Assembly (NCBI GenBank): GCA_003856375.1
Contig: CP034120.1
Span: 3,839,501 to 3,903,500, forward strand
Origin: Glaciecola amylolytica
GTDB taxonomy: Bacteria; Bacteroidota; Bacteroidia; Flavobacteriales_D; Crocinitomicaceae
Direction of reading: 5' to 3'
Length of the DNA stretch: 64,000 bases
Position 1 is the first letter of the stretch; each line of letters begins with the position of its first letter. Both the position numbers and the translations under genes were made by a program. Shown here in pieces: positions 52,768-60,962 of the stretch. The notes beneath the pieces are model-generated. The model did not search any database. It was not told the origin of the DNA and saw nothing but the letters and a program-made list of their open reading frames with translations.

Positions 52768-53148
52768 ATGTCACAGGAGAAAACAAGATACTCAGACAGT
52801 GAATTGGATGAATTCCGTCAATTGATCAACGACAAGTTGAAAGAAGCATATGATGATTATGATATGTTGAAAGCATCTTTGTCGAACAATAATCATGGAA
52901 CCGATGACACAGGAAGAACTTTCAATATGATGGAAGACGGTTCGGAAACTTTGTCCCGTGAAGAAGTTGCTCAATTAGCTGCTCGTCAGGAGAAGTTCAT
53001 CGAAAATCTGAAGAATGCATTGATGCGTATTGAGAACAAAACATACGGAATTTGCCGTGTAACCGGTAAATTGATTCAAAAAGAGCGTTTGAAACTGGTT
53101 CCGCATGCTACTTTGAGTATCGAAGCTAAAAACATGCAAAACAAATAA
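52768..53148 (+). CDS. DksA/TraR-like protein lacking the zinc finger
   Basis: This 126-residue protein has the DksA coiled-coil layout: helix about 8-40 (YSDSELDEFRQLINDKLKEAYDDYDMLK), a tip loop, returning helix about 70-98 (REEVAQLAARQEKFIENLKNALMRIE) and the globular end NKTYGICRVTGKLIQKERLKLVPHATLSIEAK. In E. coli DksA four Cys bind zinc; here only one remains (YGICRVTGKLI). DksA proteins bind the RNA polymerase secondary channel and work with ppGpp; whether this variant does is unproven. lspA starts one base after its stop. Confidence 0.9.
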   Translation: MSQEKTRYSDSELDEFRQLINDKLKEAYDDYDMLKASLSNNNHGTDDTGRTFNMMEDGSETLSREEVAQLAARQEKFIENLKNALMRIENKTYGICRVTGKLIQKERLKLVPHATLSIEAKNMQNK

Positions 53149-53149
53149 G

Positions 53150-53863
53150 TTGAAGAAACAACTCTATATCGTTTTAATAGCGGTATTCTGCATCTTGTTG
53201 ATTGATCAGATCACTAAAATCTGGATTAAAACAACGTTCAATTATTACGATCCTCCGGTAAATGTATTCGGTTCCTGGTTTCGTCTGTTGTATATCGAAA
53301 ATCAGGGAATGGCTTTCGGCACAACTTTCGGAGCAAGTATTTGGGCTAAATTGGGCTTGAGTATTTTCAGAATCATTGCCAGTTGTGCGATTGCTTACTA
53401 TTTTGTAAAACAATGGCGCAGAGGTGCAAGAACCGAATTTTTGCTTGCAATCGGATTGGTATTTGCCGGAGCAACAGGAAACCTGATCGATTCCATGTTC
53501 TACGACTTCATCTTTGATTACGATCCATGTATCGGATTCAATCATTTGGAAGGATCGGGAGTTTGGTCGGATTGCGGAATCGTTGGCAAATATGAAACCA
53601 GACATACCGGATTTTTATTGGGGAATGTCGTGGATATGTTCCAATTTAATGTCGACTGGCCATCCTGGGTTCCGTGGTACGATGAAAACGGAGACAATCA
53701 GATCTTTCCTGCAATCTGGAACGTGGCTGATGCCGCAATCAGTATCGGAGTAGTGATGATTATCCTCAGACAACGAAAATATTTCCCGAAGGAAAAGAAA
53801 GCGGTAACCGCTCAAACAAATTCGGCTTCAACAGAAGAAAATAGTGAAAAAACGGAAGAGTGA
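53150..53863 (+). CDS. lspA: Lipoprotein signal peptidase (signal peptidase II)
   Basis: LspA is the membrane aspartyl protease that removes signal peptides from prolipoproteins. It has four helices and the family motifs: DQITKIW near the start, ENQGMAFG (the N-x-G-x-A-FG block), GNLIDSMFYDF with catalytic D114, and WNVADAAIS with catalytic D194. At 237 residues it is longer than the E. coli enzyme owing to a periplasmic insertion (about 120-175) and a polar tail. The start is TTG at 53150, one base after the DksA-like stop, with no ATG available. The terminator at 53847 overlaps its last codons. Confidence 0.95.
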   Translation: MKKQLYIVLIAVFCILLIDQITKIWIKTTFNYYDPPVNVFGSWFRLLYIENQGMAFGTTFGASIWAKLGLSIFRIIASCAIAYYFVKQWRRGARTEFLLAIGLVFAGATGNLIDSMFYDFIFDYDPCIGFNHLEGSGVWSDCGIVGKYETRHTGFLLGNVVDMFQFNVDWPSWVPWYDENGDNQIFPAIWNVADAAISIGVVMIILRQRKYFPKEKKAVTAQTNSASTEENSEKTEE

Positions 53864-53876
53864 TCTTCCGTTTTTT
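53847..53876 (+). terminator. lspA terminator overlapping the stop codon
   Basis: 12-bp stem aaaaaacggaag / cttccgtttttt with a 6-base loop; the stop codon lies in the loop region. Confidence 0.88.
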
Positions 53877-53889
53877 GTTTTATAAAACC

Positions 53890-53932
53890 AGTCGGGGTGA
53901 ATTCTGCATATGTGGGACTCCCCGACTCTTTT
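53890..53932 (+). terminator. Degenerate family 1 stem-loop
   Basis: 8-bp stem agtcgggg / ccccgact around a 22-base loop, followed by a T-rich tract. The loop has lost the A5T5 centre of the other copies. It is a second terminator behind lspA. Confidence 0.7.
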
Positions 53933-53960
53933 TCTTTATCAATAGATTAAACACTTGTTG

Positions 53961-53991
53961 TTGTAAGCAAAGACGATTTTTCATATCTTTG
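53961..53991 (+). promoter_or_regulatory. Promoter of the toxin-antitoxin locus
   Basis: -33 TTG (53961-53963), 20 bases, -7 TATCTTTG (53984-53991), five bases before the antitoxin ATG; the transcript would be leaderless or nearly so. Confidence 0.6.
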
Positions 53992-53996
53992 AGTTT

Positions 53997-54254
53997 ATGA
54001 GTACGGTAGATTTAAAAGTAAGCTTACACCAATTAATTGACGGAGTTTCAGATAATTATGTATTGGAAGCTGTTTACACCTTACTTTCAAAAGCAACTGC
54101 AAATCAGGAAGAAGATTGGTATACTACGCTTTCAGAAGAGGCCAAAGCTTCTATTGAACGTGGGCTGGATGATCTGAAAAATGACCGGGTCGTATCGCAG
54201 GAAGCTGCAATGAAACGAATCTCAGAAAAGGTTTCCCAACTAAAAAATGGCTAA
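53997..54254 (+). CDS. Antitoxin of a RelE/ParE-type system
   Basis: This 85-residue, mostly helical and acidic protein starts MSTVDLKVSLHQLIDGVSDN and carries the C-terminal stretch LSEEAKASIERGLDDLKNDRVVSQEAAMKRI, the arrangement of Bacteroidota addiction-module antitoxins that wrap around RelE/ParE toxins. The final 8 bases overlap the ATG of the toxin frame (ATGGCTAA), the usual coupling. It appears intact, whereas the toxin has a stop codon. Function as an orphan antitoxin is therefore possible. Confidence 0.8.
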   Translation: MSTVDLKVSLHQLIDGVSDNYVLEAVYTLLSKATANQEEDWYTTLSEEAKASIERGLDDLKNDRVVSQEAAMKRISEKVSQLKNG

Positions 54255-54534
54255 GACTAAAATTGTTTGGTCGACAGAAGCTTTAGATACCTTAGACGGT
54301 ATTTTAGAATACATCTTCGAAGAATGGGGAATACATTCTGTTCTGGATTTGCAAAATGAAATTTAAAGACTAATCGTCGCTATTGGAAACAATAAGAAAC
54401 TATGTCCGGATTCTAAAATAATCGGACTTAGAAAATGTGTTTTATCCAAACAAACGTCTTTGGTTTACAGGATTGTCAAATCTCGTTTAGAAATAGTCAC
54501 ATTGGTCGACAACCGCAGTGAACACAAATATTGA
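54247..54534 (+). pseudogene. RelE/ParE-type toxin interrupted by an in-frame stop
   Basis: The frame begins MAKTKIVWSTEALDTLDGIL and EYIFEEWGIHSVLDLQNEI, hits TAA at 54364-54366 (codon 40), then continues in the same frame with RLIVAIGNNKKLCPDS, KIIGLRKCVLSKQTSLVYR and IVKSRLEIVTLVDNRSEHKY to TGA at 54532. Both halves fit the ParE/RelE fold (RKCVLSKQ...YRI...VTLVDNR is the C-terminal strand set with the catalytic-side Arg). A single base change (for example AAA or GAA to TAA) explains it, so inactivation looks recent. No frameshift is needed. A sequencing error is the main alternative. Confidence 0.88.
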
Positions 54535-54539
54535 AAACA

Positions 54540-54577
54540 AGTCGGGGTGAAAAATTTTTCACCCCGACTCTTTTTTT
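54540..54577. terminator. Palindromic terminator (family 1) between toxin locus and kdsB
   Basis: 30-base perfect palindrome agtcggggtgaaaaa plus its complement, then seven T. Compared with 1743 and 39147, the g-c pair after the gggg run is a paired t-a change on both arms (gtga / tcac), a compensatory substitution that supports the stem. Confidence 0.93.
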
Positions 54578-54581
54578 ATAA

Positions 54582-55316
54582 TCACAATAAGCTTAATACC
54601 TTTTCCACATCTTCCGGAGTATCGACATTCGGAGTTTCGATTTCGGTTTCCACCACCTGAATCGAATAACCATTGTACAACCAACGCAGCTGCTCCAAGG
54701 ACTCGATTTTCTCCAATTGCGTTTCTTCCAGAGCACTTAGCTGAAGCAGCACTTCCGAACGATAGGCATATAATCCGATGTGTCTGAGAAACGGATAAAT
54801 CTCCAAAGGTTCTCCCTTGGCATTTGCGAAATTCGGAATCGGACTGCGTGAAAAGTAAAGTGCGCTGTGGTTCTTATCTACAACAAGCTTAATCCGGTTG
54901 GGATTCAGAATATCTTCCATTTCAATTTTTCGGGAGGCCAGCGTTGCAATTTGAACATCCGGATGTGAGAATGCCTGCAGCAGCTGATCCAATTGCCTGG
55001 CATCCACCAAAGGTTCATCCCCTTGAATATTGATCACCACATCATAGGAATCCGAAAGATTCCGAAGCACTTCTGCACAGCGGTCCGTTCCGGTCGGGTG
55101 ATTGGAATCCGTCATCATGACCTTTCCGCCAAAACGCGTCACCTCATCCACAATTCGCTGATCATCCGTTGCCACAACCAAATCAGTTAAAAGAGCAGCT
55201 TTAGAAGCTCCTTCAACAACCCGTTGAATCATGGTTTTTCCTTTCAGATCAATCAAAGGTTTTCCCGGAAAGCGGGAAGATCCGTAACGAGCCGGAATGA
55301 TGCCGAGAATGCGCAT
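54582..55316 (-). CDS. kdsB: 3-deoxy-manno-octulosonate cytidylyltransferase
   Basis: KdsB activates Kdo as CMP-Kdo for lipopolysaccharide inner core synthesis. The 244-residue protein has the CMP-sugar synthetase fold: IPARYGSSRFPGKPL at residues 7-21 (nucleotide binding), MTDSNHPTGTDRCAEV, VVINIQGDEPLVDARQ and HIGLYAYR, all diagnostic. Length is normal. A -7 element TATATTTG (minus strand, 55336-55343) lies 19 bases upstream of the ATG. It shows that the organism makes Kdo-containing LPS. Confidence 0.97.
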   Translation of the reverse strand: MRILGIIPARYGSSRFPGKPLIDLKGKTMIQRVVEGASKAALLTDLVVATDDQRIVDEVTRFGGKVMMTDSNHPTGTDRCAEVLRNLSDSYDVVINIQGDEPLVDARQLDQLLQAFSHPDVQIATLASRKIEMEDILNPNRIKLVVDKNHSALYFSRSPIPNFANAKGEPLEIYPFLRHIGLYAYRSEVLLQLSALEETQLEKIESLEQLRWLYNGYSIQVVETEIETPNVDTPEDVEKVLSLL

Positions 55317-55450
55317 AGTTTTAATTCTTTTCCTTCAAATATAGTTATTCGGGAGAGATAGAATAAATCTCTTTGTGCTCTTAGGATCTTTGCGCCTGGA
55401 TATGAGATTGATTAAACAGACCCCAAAGTGGGACCTTAAAAACCCTCGCA

Positions 55451-55518
55451 ATTTCTCTTTCTGGTTGCATATTCGCGATATTGCGTACTGGCCAGTCATA
55501 TCAAGAGTTTCAGAAGAA
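55451..55518 (+). repeat. Dispersed palindrome-centred element, copy 3
   Basis: Matches 42666-42733 at 62 of 68 positions. It lies in the 393-base gap 55317-55709 between divergent genes, 135 bases upstream of the kdsB start; the remainder of the gap has no gene, only the two promoters. Confidence 0.85.
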
Positions 55519-55672
55519 AAATCAACGCATTTTTAGTCCATTCTACAAGCTAAAAAAACACGAAAACTTCCTTTCTTGATTCAGGCCATAAGAGGCGATC
55601 ATTTAAGTGAAACAAAGATCTTGCAAGATTCTACGTTTCAAAAAAAGTGAATGTAAACCAATTAATTTTCGT

Positions 55673-55705
55673 TTTGTTTCATCCACCGACTTTTCACTAA
55701 TTTTG
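55673..55705 (+). promoter_or_regulatory. Promoter of the exported protein gene at 55710
   Basis: -33 TTTG (55673-55676), 21 bases, -7 TAATTTTG (55698-55705), four bases before the ATG. Confidence 0.55.
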
Positions 55706-55709
55706 CTGC

Positions 55710-56681
55710 ATGAATCTAAGAATGAATACCTTTTTTGTTGCTTTGGTAATCCTTGTGCTGTCGTCAAAATTGCTTGCACAGGAACAGCCAAACCTGCTTT
55801 CCTCTACGAAAGTAACAACGATCGGATACTGGAATATCGGTGACAAGATAGCGTATCATGTTACGACATCAGATGTCACCAATAAATCAACCATTGCTAA
55901 ACCAACGAAGCAATCATCAAGTACTTATGATTTGGAATTAATCGTGGTCGACAGCACGGAGCATAGTTACATTTTAGAAATGAAATATCTGAAAGCTTCC
56001 GTTGAAGGAATTGATCCGCAGTTGAAGGAAATAATGAATTCCTTTCAAACCTCCGCTGCGATACGTTATCAGACAGATGAATTTGGTGCTTTCCAAAAAA
56101 TCCTGAATACAAATGCATTGCAAAAAGACTTTCAGAAAAAGTGCGAGGAGTTTAAAAAGCAATTGACAATCAACCGCAGTTCGGAAGAGGCAAAAGCATC
56201 AATCGCTGTACTGGATGGACTCCTGGTTGAATTTTCCAAGCCTGAAAACATAGAGGTGCTCTATCTTGGAGACATTATGGCTATTCATGGAAATTATGGG
56301 ATGGAGTTGATTCTGAATAAACCGATGGATGTGGATGTTGAAATTCCCTGTCTGATGGATATTGTTGTAAATGGAACCGGAAAGATCTCATTACAATCCA
56401 TAAACAAGGTGAAGGATATTGCACTGATTTCTATTAAGTATAAACCGAATCAAGCAGAGCTAAAGAAGTACATGAAAACTTTTTTTGAACTATTCATTCC
56501 CAAAGACAGTAAGGAATTCAAAGTAGATGACATGAAGATTGATTTCGAAAATACGGAGAAACTACAAATGTATTTATCCAGTGGTTGGATGGAATCCATT
56601 CAAACAAGTCGAACGATAAACATCTCATTTGAAGAGGAAAAAATCAAAAAAGTAATGACTACCACCTATCAGCGCAATTAA
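55710..56681 (+). CDS. Exported protein of unknown function
   Basis: This 323-residue protein has a signal peptide (about residues 1-23, VILVLSSKLLAQ); a second Met at residue 5 is an alternative start. The mature part is beta-rich at both ends (TYDLELIVVDSTEHSYILEMKY, VEIPCLMDIVVNGTGKISLQSI) with a helical middle (LKEIMNSF...KDFQKKCEEFKKQL). No lipobox, no T9SS domain and no catalytic motif that I recognise; the layout resembles the many uncharacterised periplasmic proteins of Bacteroidota. It has its own promoter and lies 26 bases upstream of pth. Confidence 0.8.
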   Translation: MNLRMNTFFVALVILVLSSKLLAQEQPNLLSSTKVTTIGYWNIGDKIAYHVTTSDVTNKSTIAKPTKQSSSTYDLELIVVDSTEHSYILEMKYLKASVEGIDPQLKEIMNSFQTSAAIRYQTDEFGAFQKILNTNALQKDFQKKCEEFKKQLTINRSSEEAKASIAVLDGLLVEFSKPENIEVLYLGDIMAIHGNYGMELILNKPMDVDVEIPCLMDIVVNGTGKISLQSINKVKDIALISIKYKPNQAELKKYMKTFFELFIPKDSKEFKVDDMKIDFENTEKLQMYLSSGWMESIQTSRTINISFEEEKIKKVMTTTYQRN

Positions 56682-56707
56682 CTGAAACTGCTTTTTATCT
56701 TTGTAAC

Positions 56708-57271
56708 ATGAAATACCTATTTGTCGGTTTGGGAAACCCGGGTTCGAAATACGAAGAAACCCGTCATAATATCGGTTTTAAAGTAGTTGAGGCTTTAGCA
56801 AAAGAGCTTGGAGGAAGTTTCACCCTTCAGAAAACAGCTGAAGTGGCAGAAGTGAAATTCAAAGGAAGAACCATCATTCTGGTGAAACCGACAACTTACA
56901 TGAATCTTTCGGGAAAAGCCGTGAATTATTATTTGCAGCAGGAAAAAATTCCGAAGGAAAACCTGGTAGTCATTACGGATGATCTGGCGCTTCCGTTCGG
57001 AAAATTGCGGATGAAAGGAAAAGGTTCTGACGGTGGTCACAACGGATTAAAAGACATTCAGGCAACTTTGAATACGACCGAATACTGCCGTTTAAGATTT
57101 GGTGTCGGAGCCGATTTTCACAAAGGTCAGCAGGTCGATTATGTATTGGGTGAATGGAGTCCGGAAGAAAGAGAAACATTGACCGAACGCATTCAGGTGG
57201 CAACGGGATTCCTGAAAAGTTATGCCGCTGTGGGAATTCAATTAACGATGACGAACTGGAATAACAAATAA
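56708..57271 (+). CDS. pth: Peptidyl-tRNA hydrolase
   Basis: Pth recycles tRNAs from prematurely released peptidyl-tRNA. The 187-residue enzyme has VGLGNPG (6-12), catalytic H20 in TRHNIGF, N66 in TYMNLSG, the DD pair at 91-92 and the GSDGGHNGLK motif with the conserved Asn. Length and motifs are typical. A -7-like TATCTTTG lies immediately before the ATG, so a near-leaderless transcript is likely besides read-through from the exported protein gene. It converges on the NarL-type regulator gene with only 2 bases between the stop codons. Confidence 0.97.
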   Translation: MKYLFVGLGNPGSKYEETRHNIGFKVVEALAKELGGSFTLQKTAEVAEVKFKGRTIILVKPTTYMNLSGKAVNYYLQQEKIPKENLVVITDDLALPFGKLRMKGKGSDGGHNGLKDIQATLNTTEYCRLRFGVGADFHKGQQVDYVLGEWSPEERETLTERIQVATGFLKSYAAVGIQLTMTNWNNK

Positions 57272-57273
57272 TG

Positions 57274-57912
57274 TTATAGTTCTACAATCCGGTTTTTCAA
57301 TGCTTTTGCAACCGCCTCAGATGCCGAATTCACCTGTAATTTTGAATAAATATTCTTGATGTGCGATCCGATGGTATCCACAGAAACGAACAGGTTTGTA
57401 GCGATTTTTTTGTAGGAATACCCTTTGGTAAGCAATTCCAAAACCTCATGTTCCCGTTTACTGAGTTCAAAATTTACCGTTTTCGGTTTACTCTTTTCCC
57501 GGAAAGCATCCAGAACTTTACCTGCAATTCCCGGACTGATGGGAGAGCCGCCGGTAGCAGCATTACGGATCGCAGGAATTAATTCGGAGGGAATTGATTT
57601 TTTCAGGATGTAGCCATCAGCACCTGCTTTGATGGATTCAAAAATCTTGTCATCGTCTTCAAAAACAGTCAGCATAACGATCCGAGTTTCCGGACTCACA
57701 TTTTTAATTCGTTTCACTCCTTCGATTCCACTGACTTCAGGCAGATCAATGTCCATCAGTACGACATCCGGCTTCAATCTCAACACTTCCTCCGCAGCGC
57801 GAATGCAGTTTGGAAACAAATCCGGAATTTGAAAGTCGGGTTGGCTTTCAAGCAGCAGCTTCAGCGATTCTCGCATATTGGCCTTGTCTTCAAAAATGAT
57901 AATTGTCGTCAT
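57274..57912 (-). CDS. NarL/FixJ-type response regulator
   Basis: This 212-residue regulator has a receiver domain with the acidic patch (IIFEDKANMRE), phospho-acceptor D54 (VVLMDIDLPEVSG), TVFEDDD (Thr switch) and YILKKSIP (Lys), followed by a LuxR-type HTH (LSKREHEVLELLTKGYSYKKIATNLFVSVDTIGSHIKNIYSKL). Its ATG overlaps the stop codon of the upstream kinase gene by 4 bases (ATGA), so it is the cognate partner of that kinase. Targets could include the divergent GH5 gene (inference). Confidence 0.95.
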   Translation of the reverse strand: MTTIIIFEDKANMRESLKLLLESQPDFQIPDLFPNCIRAAEEVLRLKPDVVLMDIDLPEVSGIEGVKRIKNVSPETRIVMLTVFEDDDKIFESIKAGADGYILKKSIPSELIPAIRNAATGGSPISPGIAGKVLDAFREKSKPKTVNFELSKREHEVLELLTKGYSYKKIATNLFVSVDTIGSHIKNIYSKLQVNSASEAVAKALKNRIVEL

Positions 57913-60857
57913 GTAAGTTGGATAGTGAGTTCAATGTAAGTTCCTTTTTCAGGAGCAGAAGAAATAAAAATAGCAGCTCCGATTTCTTTTGCACGGGATT
58001 GCAGATTCTGAATTCCGTTTCCGCGAATTTGGGCTTTTGGATCAAATCCCGCTCCGTTATCCCGGACGGAAAACCCGAATTGTCTTCCGTTTAATTGAAA
58101 ATCGATTTCGATGCGCAGAGCTTTGGAATGTTTCACAGCATTATTCACACTTTCCTTGAAAATCAGGTACAAATGATATTTTGTCCGGTTATCCAAACGA
58201 AAGTCGGTGGAGCTTTTCGGAAGGTTCAGATCGTATTCGATTTGTGCTCCTTCGATCGTTTCGGAAGCGTAGCGGGTCATGCGTTTAATCAGTTCATCCA
58301 CCGAATCAAATTGCGGATTAATGTTCCAGATAATATCGTTGATCGTATCGCTGATCTGAACGGAATACCGGGAAATGTTTTGCAAAGCCGTTTTTGCCTG
58401 TGGTGAATCCGGATTGGTTTGAAGCATATTGGCCATGATGTGGATGGAACTCACATTCGCTCCCAATTCGTCGTGCAGGTCTTTTGAAATCTGATTCCTG
58501 ATCCGGAGCAGCTGGATCGTTTGATAGCGTTTGTATCCGTAAAACAACCCGAAAAGCGCGAAAAGAAATAGAAATATCAGCAACAGAAACCACCAGGTAT
58601 TGTAAAAAGGTGGAGCAATGGTGATCAGAAGCGATTTTGAAGATCCGGATCGAATACCTTCATTGTTGACAGAATAGAAAGTGAGGCTGTAATCATCAGG
58701 AGGTAAATTTTGCAATTCGATCAAACCATCCGACACTTTCGGTTCCTGTTGATTCAATTGATAAACCCACTTGTTTTTACTTGATTCGGGATAAACACAG
58801 CCAGCCAGATAAATTCGAATGGTGTTTTCGTGGTTGGATAAGTTTAGTTTGTTTTCCGACAGGTGAACAGAACGATTGTTTACCAGGATTTTTTCAATGT
58901 CCAAAGAAGGTGTTTTCGGATTTCTGAAACGATTGTTGACTGTGTAACTACAGAAATAATCCGAAACGTTGTAGAGCAGCGCTCCATGTCTGGTTAATTC
59001 CAGCTGATTGTACCACTTTTGGGCATAATTCTCATAGGAGAAAAGCCGTTTGCTGGTTTTATTTTTCAGATTATAGACATACAAGCCGTCTACGGTTGTG
59101 TAAAACAAGCGGTGATTATCCGGAACAAGGATATTTTCTATTCCGTCTCCAACCAAACCATTGGCGGTTTTCAGATAATTGATTTTAGAGAGATCATTCA
59201 GCTGTTGCCGGATAATTCCTGCACTGGTAGCAATGTAAACAAATGAATCGGAAGCTTGAATGCAATGGTAGTCAATCGGAAGTTTCAGTCTGGAAGGTTT
59301 CGGAACGAACAGCGTTTTAAAACCCGGATATTCTCTGACTTCCCAGCCATCGAAAAAACGTAGAATCCATAATTTCCCGTTTTTCAGGCAAACGTCTTTG
59401 CAAAAAAGCTTTTCCGGTGCATCGGGTTTCAGGGATTCCTGGAAAATGAATCTTTTTTGCCGCGAATCAAATAGTTTCAATCCGGTTTGAGTGCAGTAAG
59501 CGACCACAGAATCGTTCAATTGTTTAATTCGGAGCGTGTTGCCGATAAACAGCGGTTTGGATGCTAATGTCCGGGTTCTGGACTGAAAGCGAAAAACACC
59601 GTTTTTGGAGCCGATGAGAATTCCCTCTTTGGTTTGAGCAATGCAGCTGATTTGAGAAAGCGTGCTTTTAATGGTAACCAATTCATCCGTGTTTGCATCG
59701 TAAAGAAATAGACCGTTGTTTTCAGTACCAATCAGAAACGACTTTTCACTAAGCGGAAAAACAGCATTAATGAGAATACCATTTCTGAATGCTTCGCGAT
59801 TGTGAAAATGATAACTCTTGTTTTTCTGAAGCGAGGGATGAAAATAGCTGATTCCCATGCTGGTTGCAATCCAGATTCCATTGTTGTTATCAGTATGCAA
59901 TGTTAATATCTGATTGGAACACAAACTTTTCGGATCAGATGGATTGTAACGTACGGTAGAACGTTTATGAGTCCGTTCATTCCAAACGATCAACCCTTCG
60001 GACTGAGTTCCGATGATCAAAAAACGTTCTCCGCCAATGTGATAGCGTGTGAGTTGAGAATACTGGGTTTTATCCGGAAATTGATTTGGAAAGAATGCTT
60101 CCGCCCGATCGGACCCGATGGTGTAGACCAGCAATCCGTTTTGTCTTGTTGCAAGGAGCAATTGCTTTGGATTCAGTTGGAAAACACCTTTAATCACCGG
60201 ACTGATTTTCTTGCCTTGAAGTGTTAGTTGGCGGATATAAGACAATTTTCGGGTTTTCGGATTCCAACGAATCAACGAAGGATGATCTTCGGGGCAGGAC
60301 CAGATGCTTCCATCCGGACTACGATAAAGCAGCGGAAATGAATTGCCGCTCGTTTCCGGAAATTTCCAGAGAGATTGCAGCTTCTTTTTCTTCTTTTGAA
60401 AAATCTCCAACCCGGTCCAGGAAGAAACAAGAATCTGATCGGAACCAAGCACCGCAATTTTCCCCCAACCTTTGATTGGTTGCGAAAACCGCTGAATAGA
60501 ATCTCCTGCAGAATCATAGAAAGCAATCCCGCGGTCCGTATTGATCCAGATTCCTTTGCCCCTTTCTTCGTCAATATCAATTACCCAGTTGGCCGGAAGC
60601 TGTTTGCGTTTGGTCTCCGTTTGTTGCTGAAAAGTTTCCCAATGATTGCCGTTGAACCGATTCAAACCGTTGAGTGTGGCAATCCAGATAGTGCCCTTTT
60701 TATCCTGAAGAACGTCATAACAATAATTGGAAGTAAGCCCGTCTTTCATAGAATAATTTTGAAAAACGGCATGATCGAAAAGCAACGAAGTAGTGCGTTC
60801 CTGCCCGAAAACGGAATGAAACCATAACAACAAACAAATAAGAGTGTAATACTTCAT
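57909..60857 (-). CDS. Two-component sensor kinase with beta-propeller periplasmic domain
   Basis: This 982-residue sensor has a signal peptide (1-18, HSVFGQ) and a periplasmic region of about 14 Reg_prop-like propeller motifs forming two seven-bladed propellers (for example DVLQDKKGTIWIATLNGLNRFN, HTDNNNGIWIATSMGISYFH), then a Y_Y_Y domain (about 640-730, YSLTFYSVNNEGIRSG). One membrane helix lies at about 747-769 (WWFLLLIFLFLFALFGLFYG). The HisKA_3 dimerisation helix has QISKDLHDELGANVSS (H795), and the HATPase has NAVKHS and DNGAGFD...GNGIQNL. This is the short propeller-kinase class related to polysaccharide-sensing hybrids but with a separate regulator, encoded by the overlapping next gene. 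Confidence 0.95.
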   Translation of the reverse strand: MKYYTLICLLLWFHSVFGQERTTSLLFDHAVFQNYSMKDGLTSNYCYDVLQDKKGTIWIATLNGLNRFNGNHWETFQQQTETKRKQLPANWVIDIDEERGKGIWINTDRGIAFYDSAGDSIQRFSQPIKGWGKIAVLGSDQILVSSWTGLEIFQKKKKKLQSLWKFPETSGNSFPLLYRSPDGSIWSCPEDHPSLIRWNPKTRKLSYIRQLTLQGKKISPVIKGVFQLNPKQLLLATRQNGLLVYTIGSDRAEAFFPNQFPDKTQYSQLTRYHIGGERFLIIGTQSEGLIVWNERTHKRSTVRYNPSDPKSLCSNQILTLHTDNNNGIWIATSMGISYFHPSLQKNKSYHFHNREAFRNGILINAVFPLSEKSFLIGTENNGLFLYDANTDELVTIKSTLSQISCIAQTKEGILIGSKNGVFRFQSRTRTLASKPLFIGNTLRIKQLNDSVVAYCTQTGLKLFDSRQKRFIFQESLKPDAPEKLFCKDVCLKNGKLWILRFFDGWEVREYPGFKTLFVPKPSRLKLPIDYHCIQASDSFVYIATSAGIIRQQLNDLSKINYLKTANGLVGDGIENILVPDNHRLFYTTVDGLYVYNLKNKTSKRLFSYENYAQKWYNQLELTRHGALLYNVSDYFCSYTVNNRFRNPKTPSLDIEKILVNNRSVHLSENKLNLSNHENTIRIYLAGCVYPESSKNKWVYQLNQQEPKVSDGLIELQNLPPDDYSLTFYSVNNEGIRSGSSKSLLITIAPPFYNTWWFLLLIFLFLFALFGLFYGYKRYQTIQLLRIRNQISKDLHDELGANVSSIHIMANMLQTNPDSPQAKTALQNISRYSVQISDTINDIIWNINPQFDSVDELIKRMTRYASETIEGAQIEYDLNLPKSSTDFRLDNRTKYHLYLIFKESVNNAVKHSKALRIEIDFQLNGRQFGFSVRDNGAGFDPKAQIRGNGIQNLQSRAKEIGAAIFISSAPEKGTYIELTIQLT

Positions 60858-60864
60858 CGATACT

Positions 60865-60893
60865 CAAAGATAAGGAATAATGACCGAGTCAAA
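60865..60893 (-). promoter_or_regulatory. Promoter of the propeller kinase operon
   Basis: Minus strand -7 TATCTTTG (60865-60872) with -33 TTTG (60890-60893) at 17-base spacing, just before the kinase ATG. Confidence 0.5.
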
Positions 60894-60911
60894 AATCACC
60901 TGAATTGGTGA

Positions 60912-60941
60912 TTGTTTGCAAGTAGAAGGGCTGTATGTTTG
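60912..60941 (+). promoter_or_regulatory. Promoter of the GH5 gene
   Basis: -33 TTG (60912-60914), 19 bases, -7 TATGTTTG (60934-60941), 21 bases before the ATG. It shares the 105-base intergenic space with the divergent kinase promoter. Confidence 0.6.
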
Positions 60942-60962
60942 CCTTAGTTTAAAATCAACAAA

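Noticed and set aside
54247-54534. Toxin disrupted by a frameshift
   Set aside because: The downstream part continues in the same frame as the start; only the TAA codon interrupts it.
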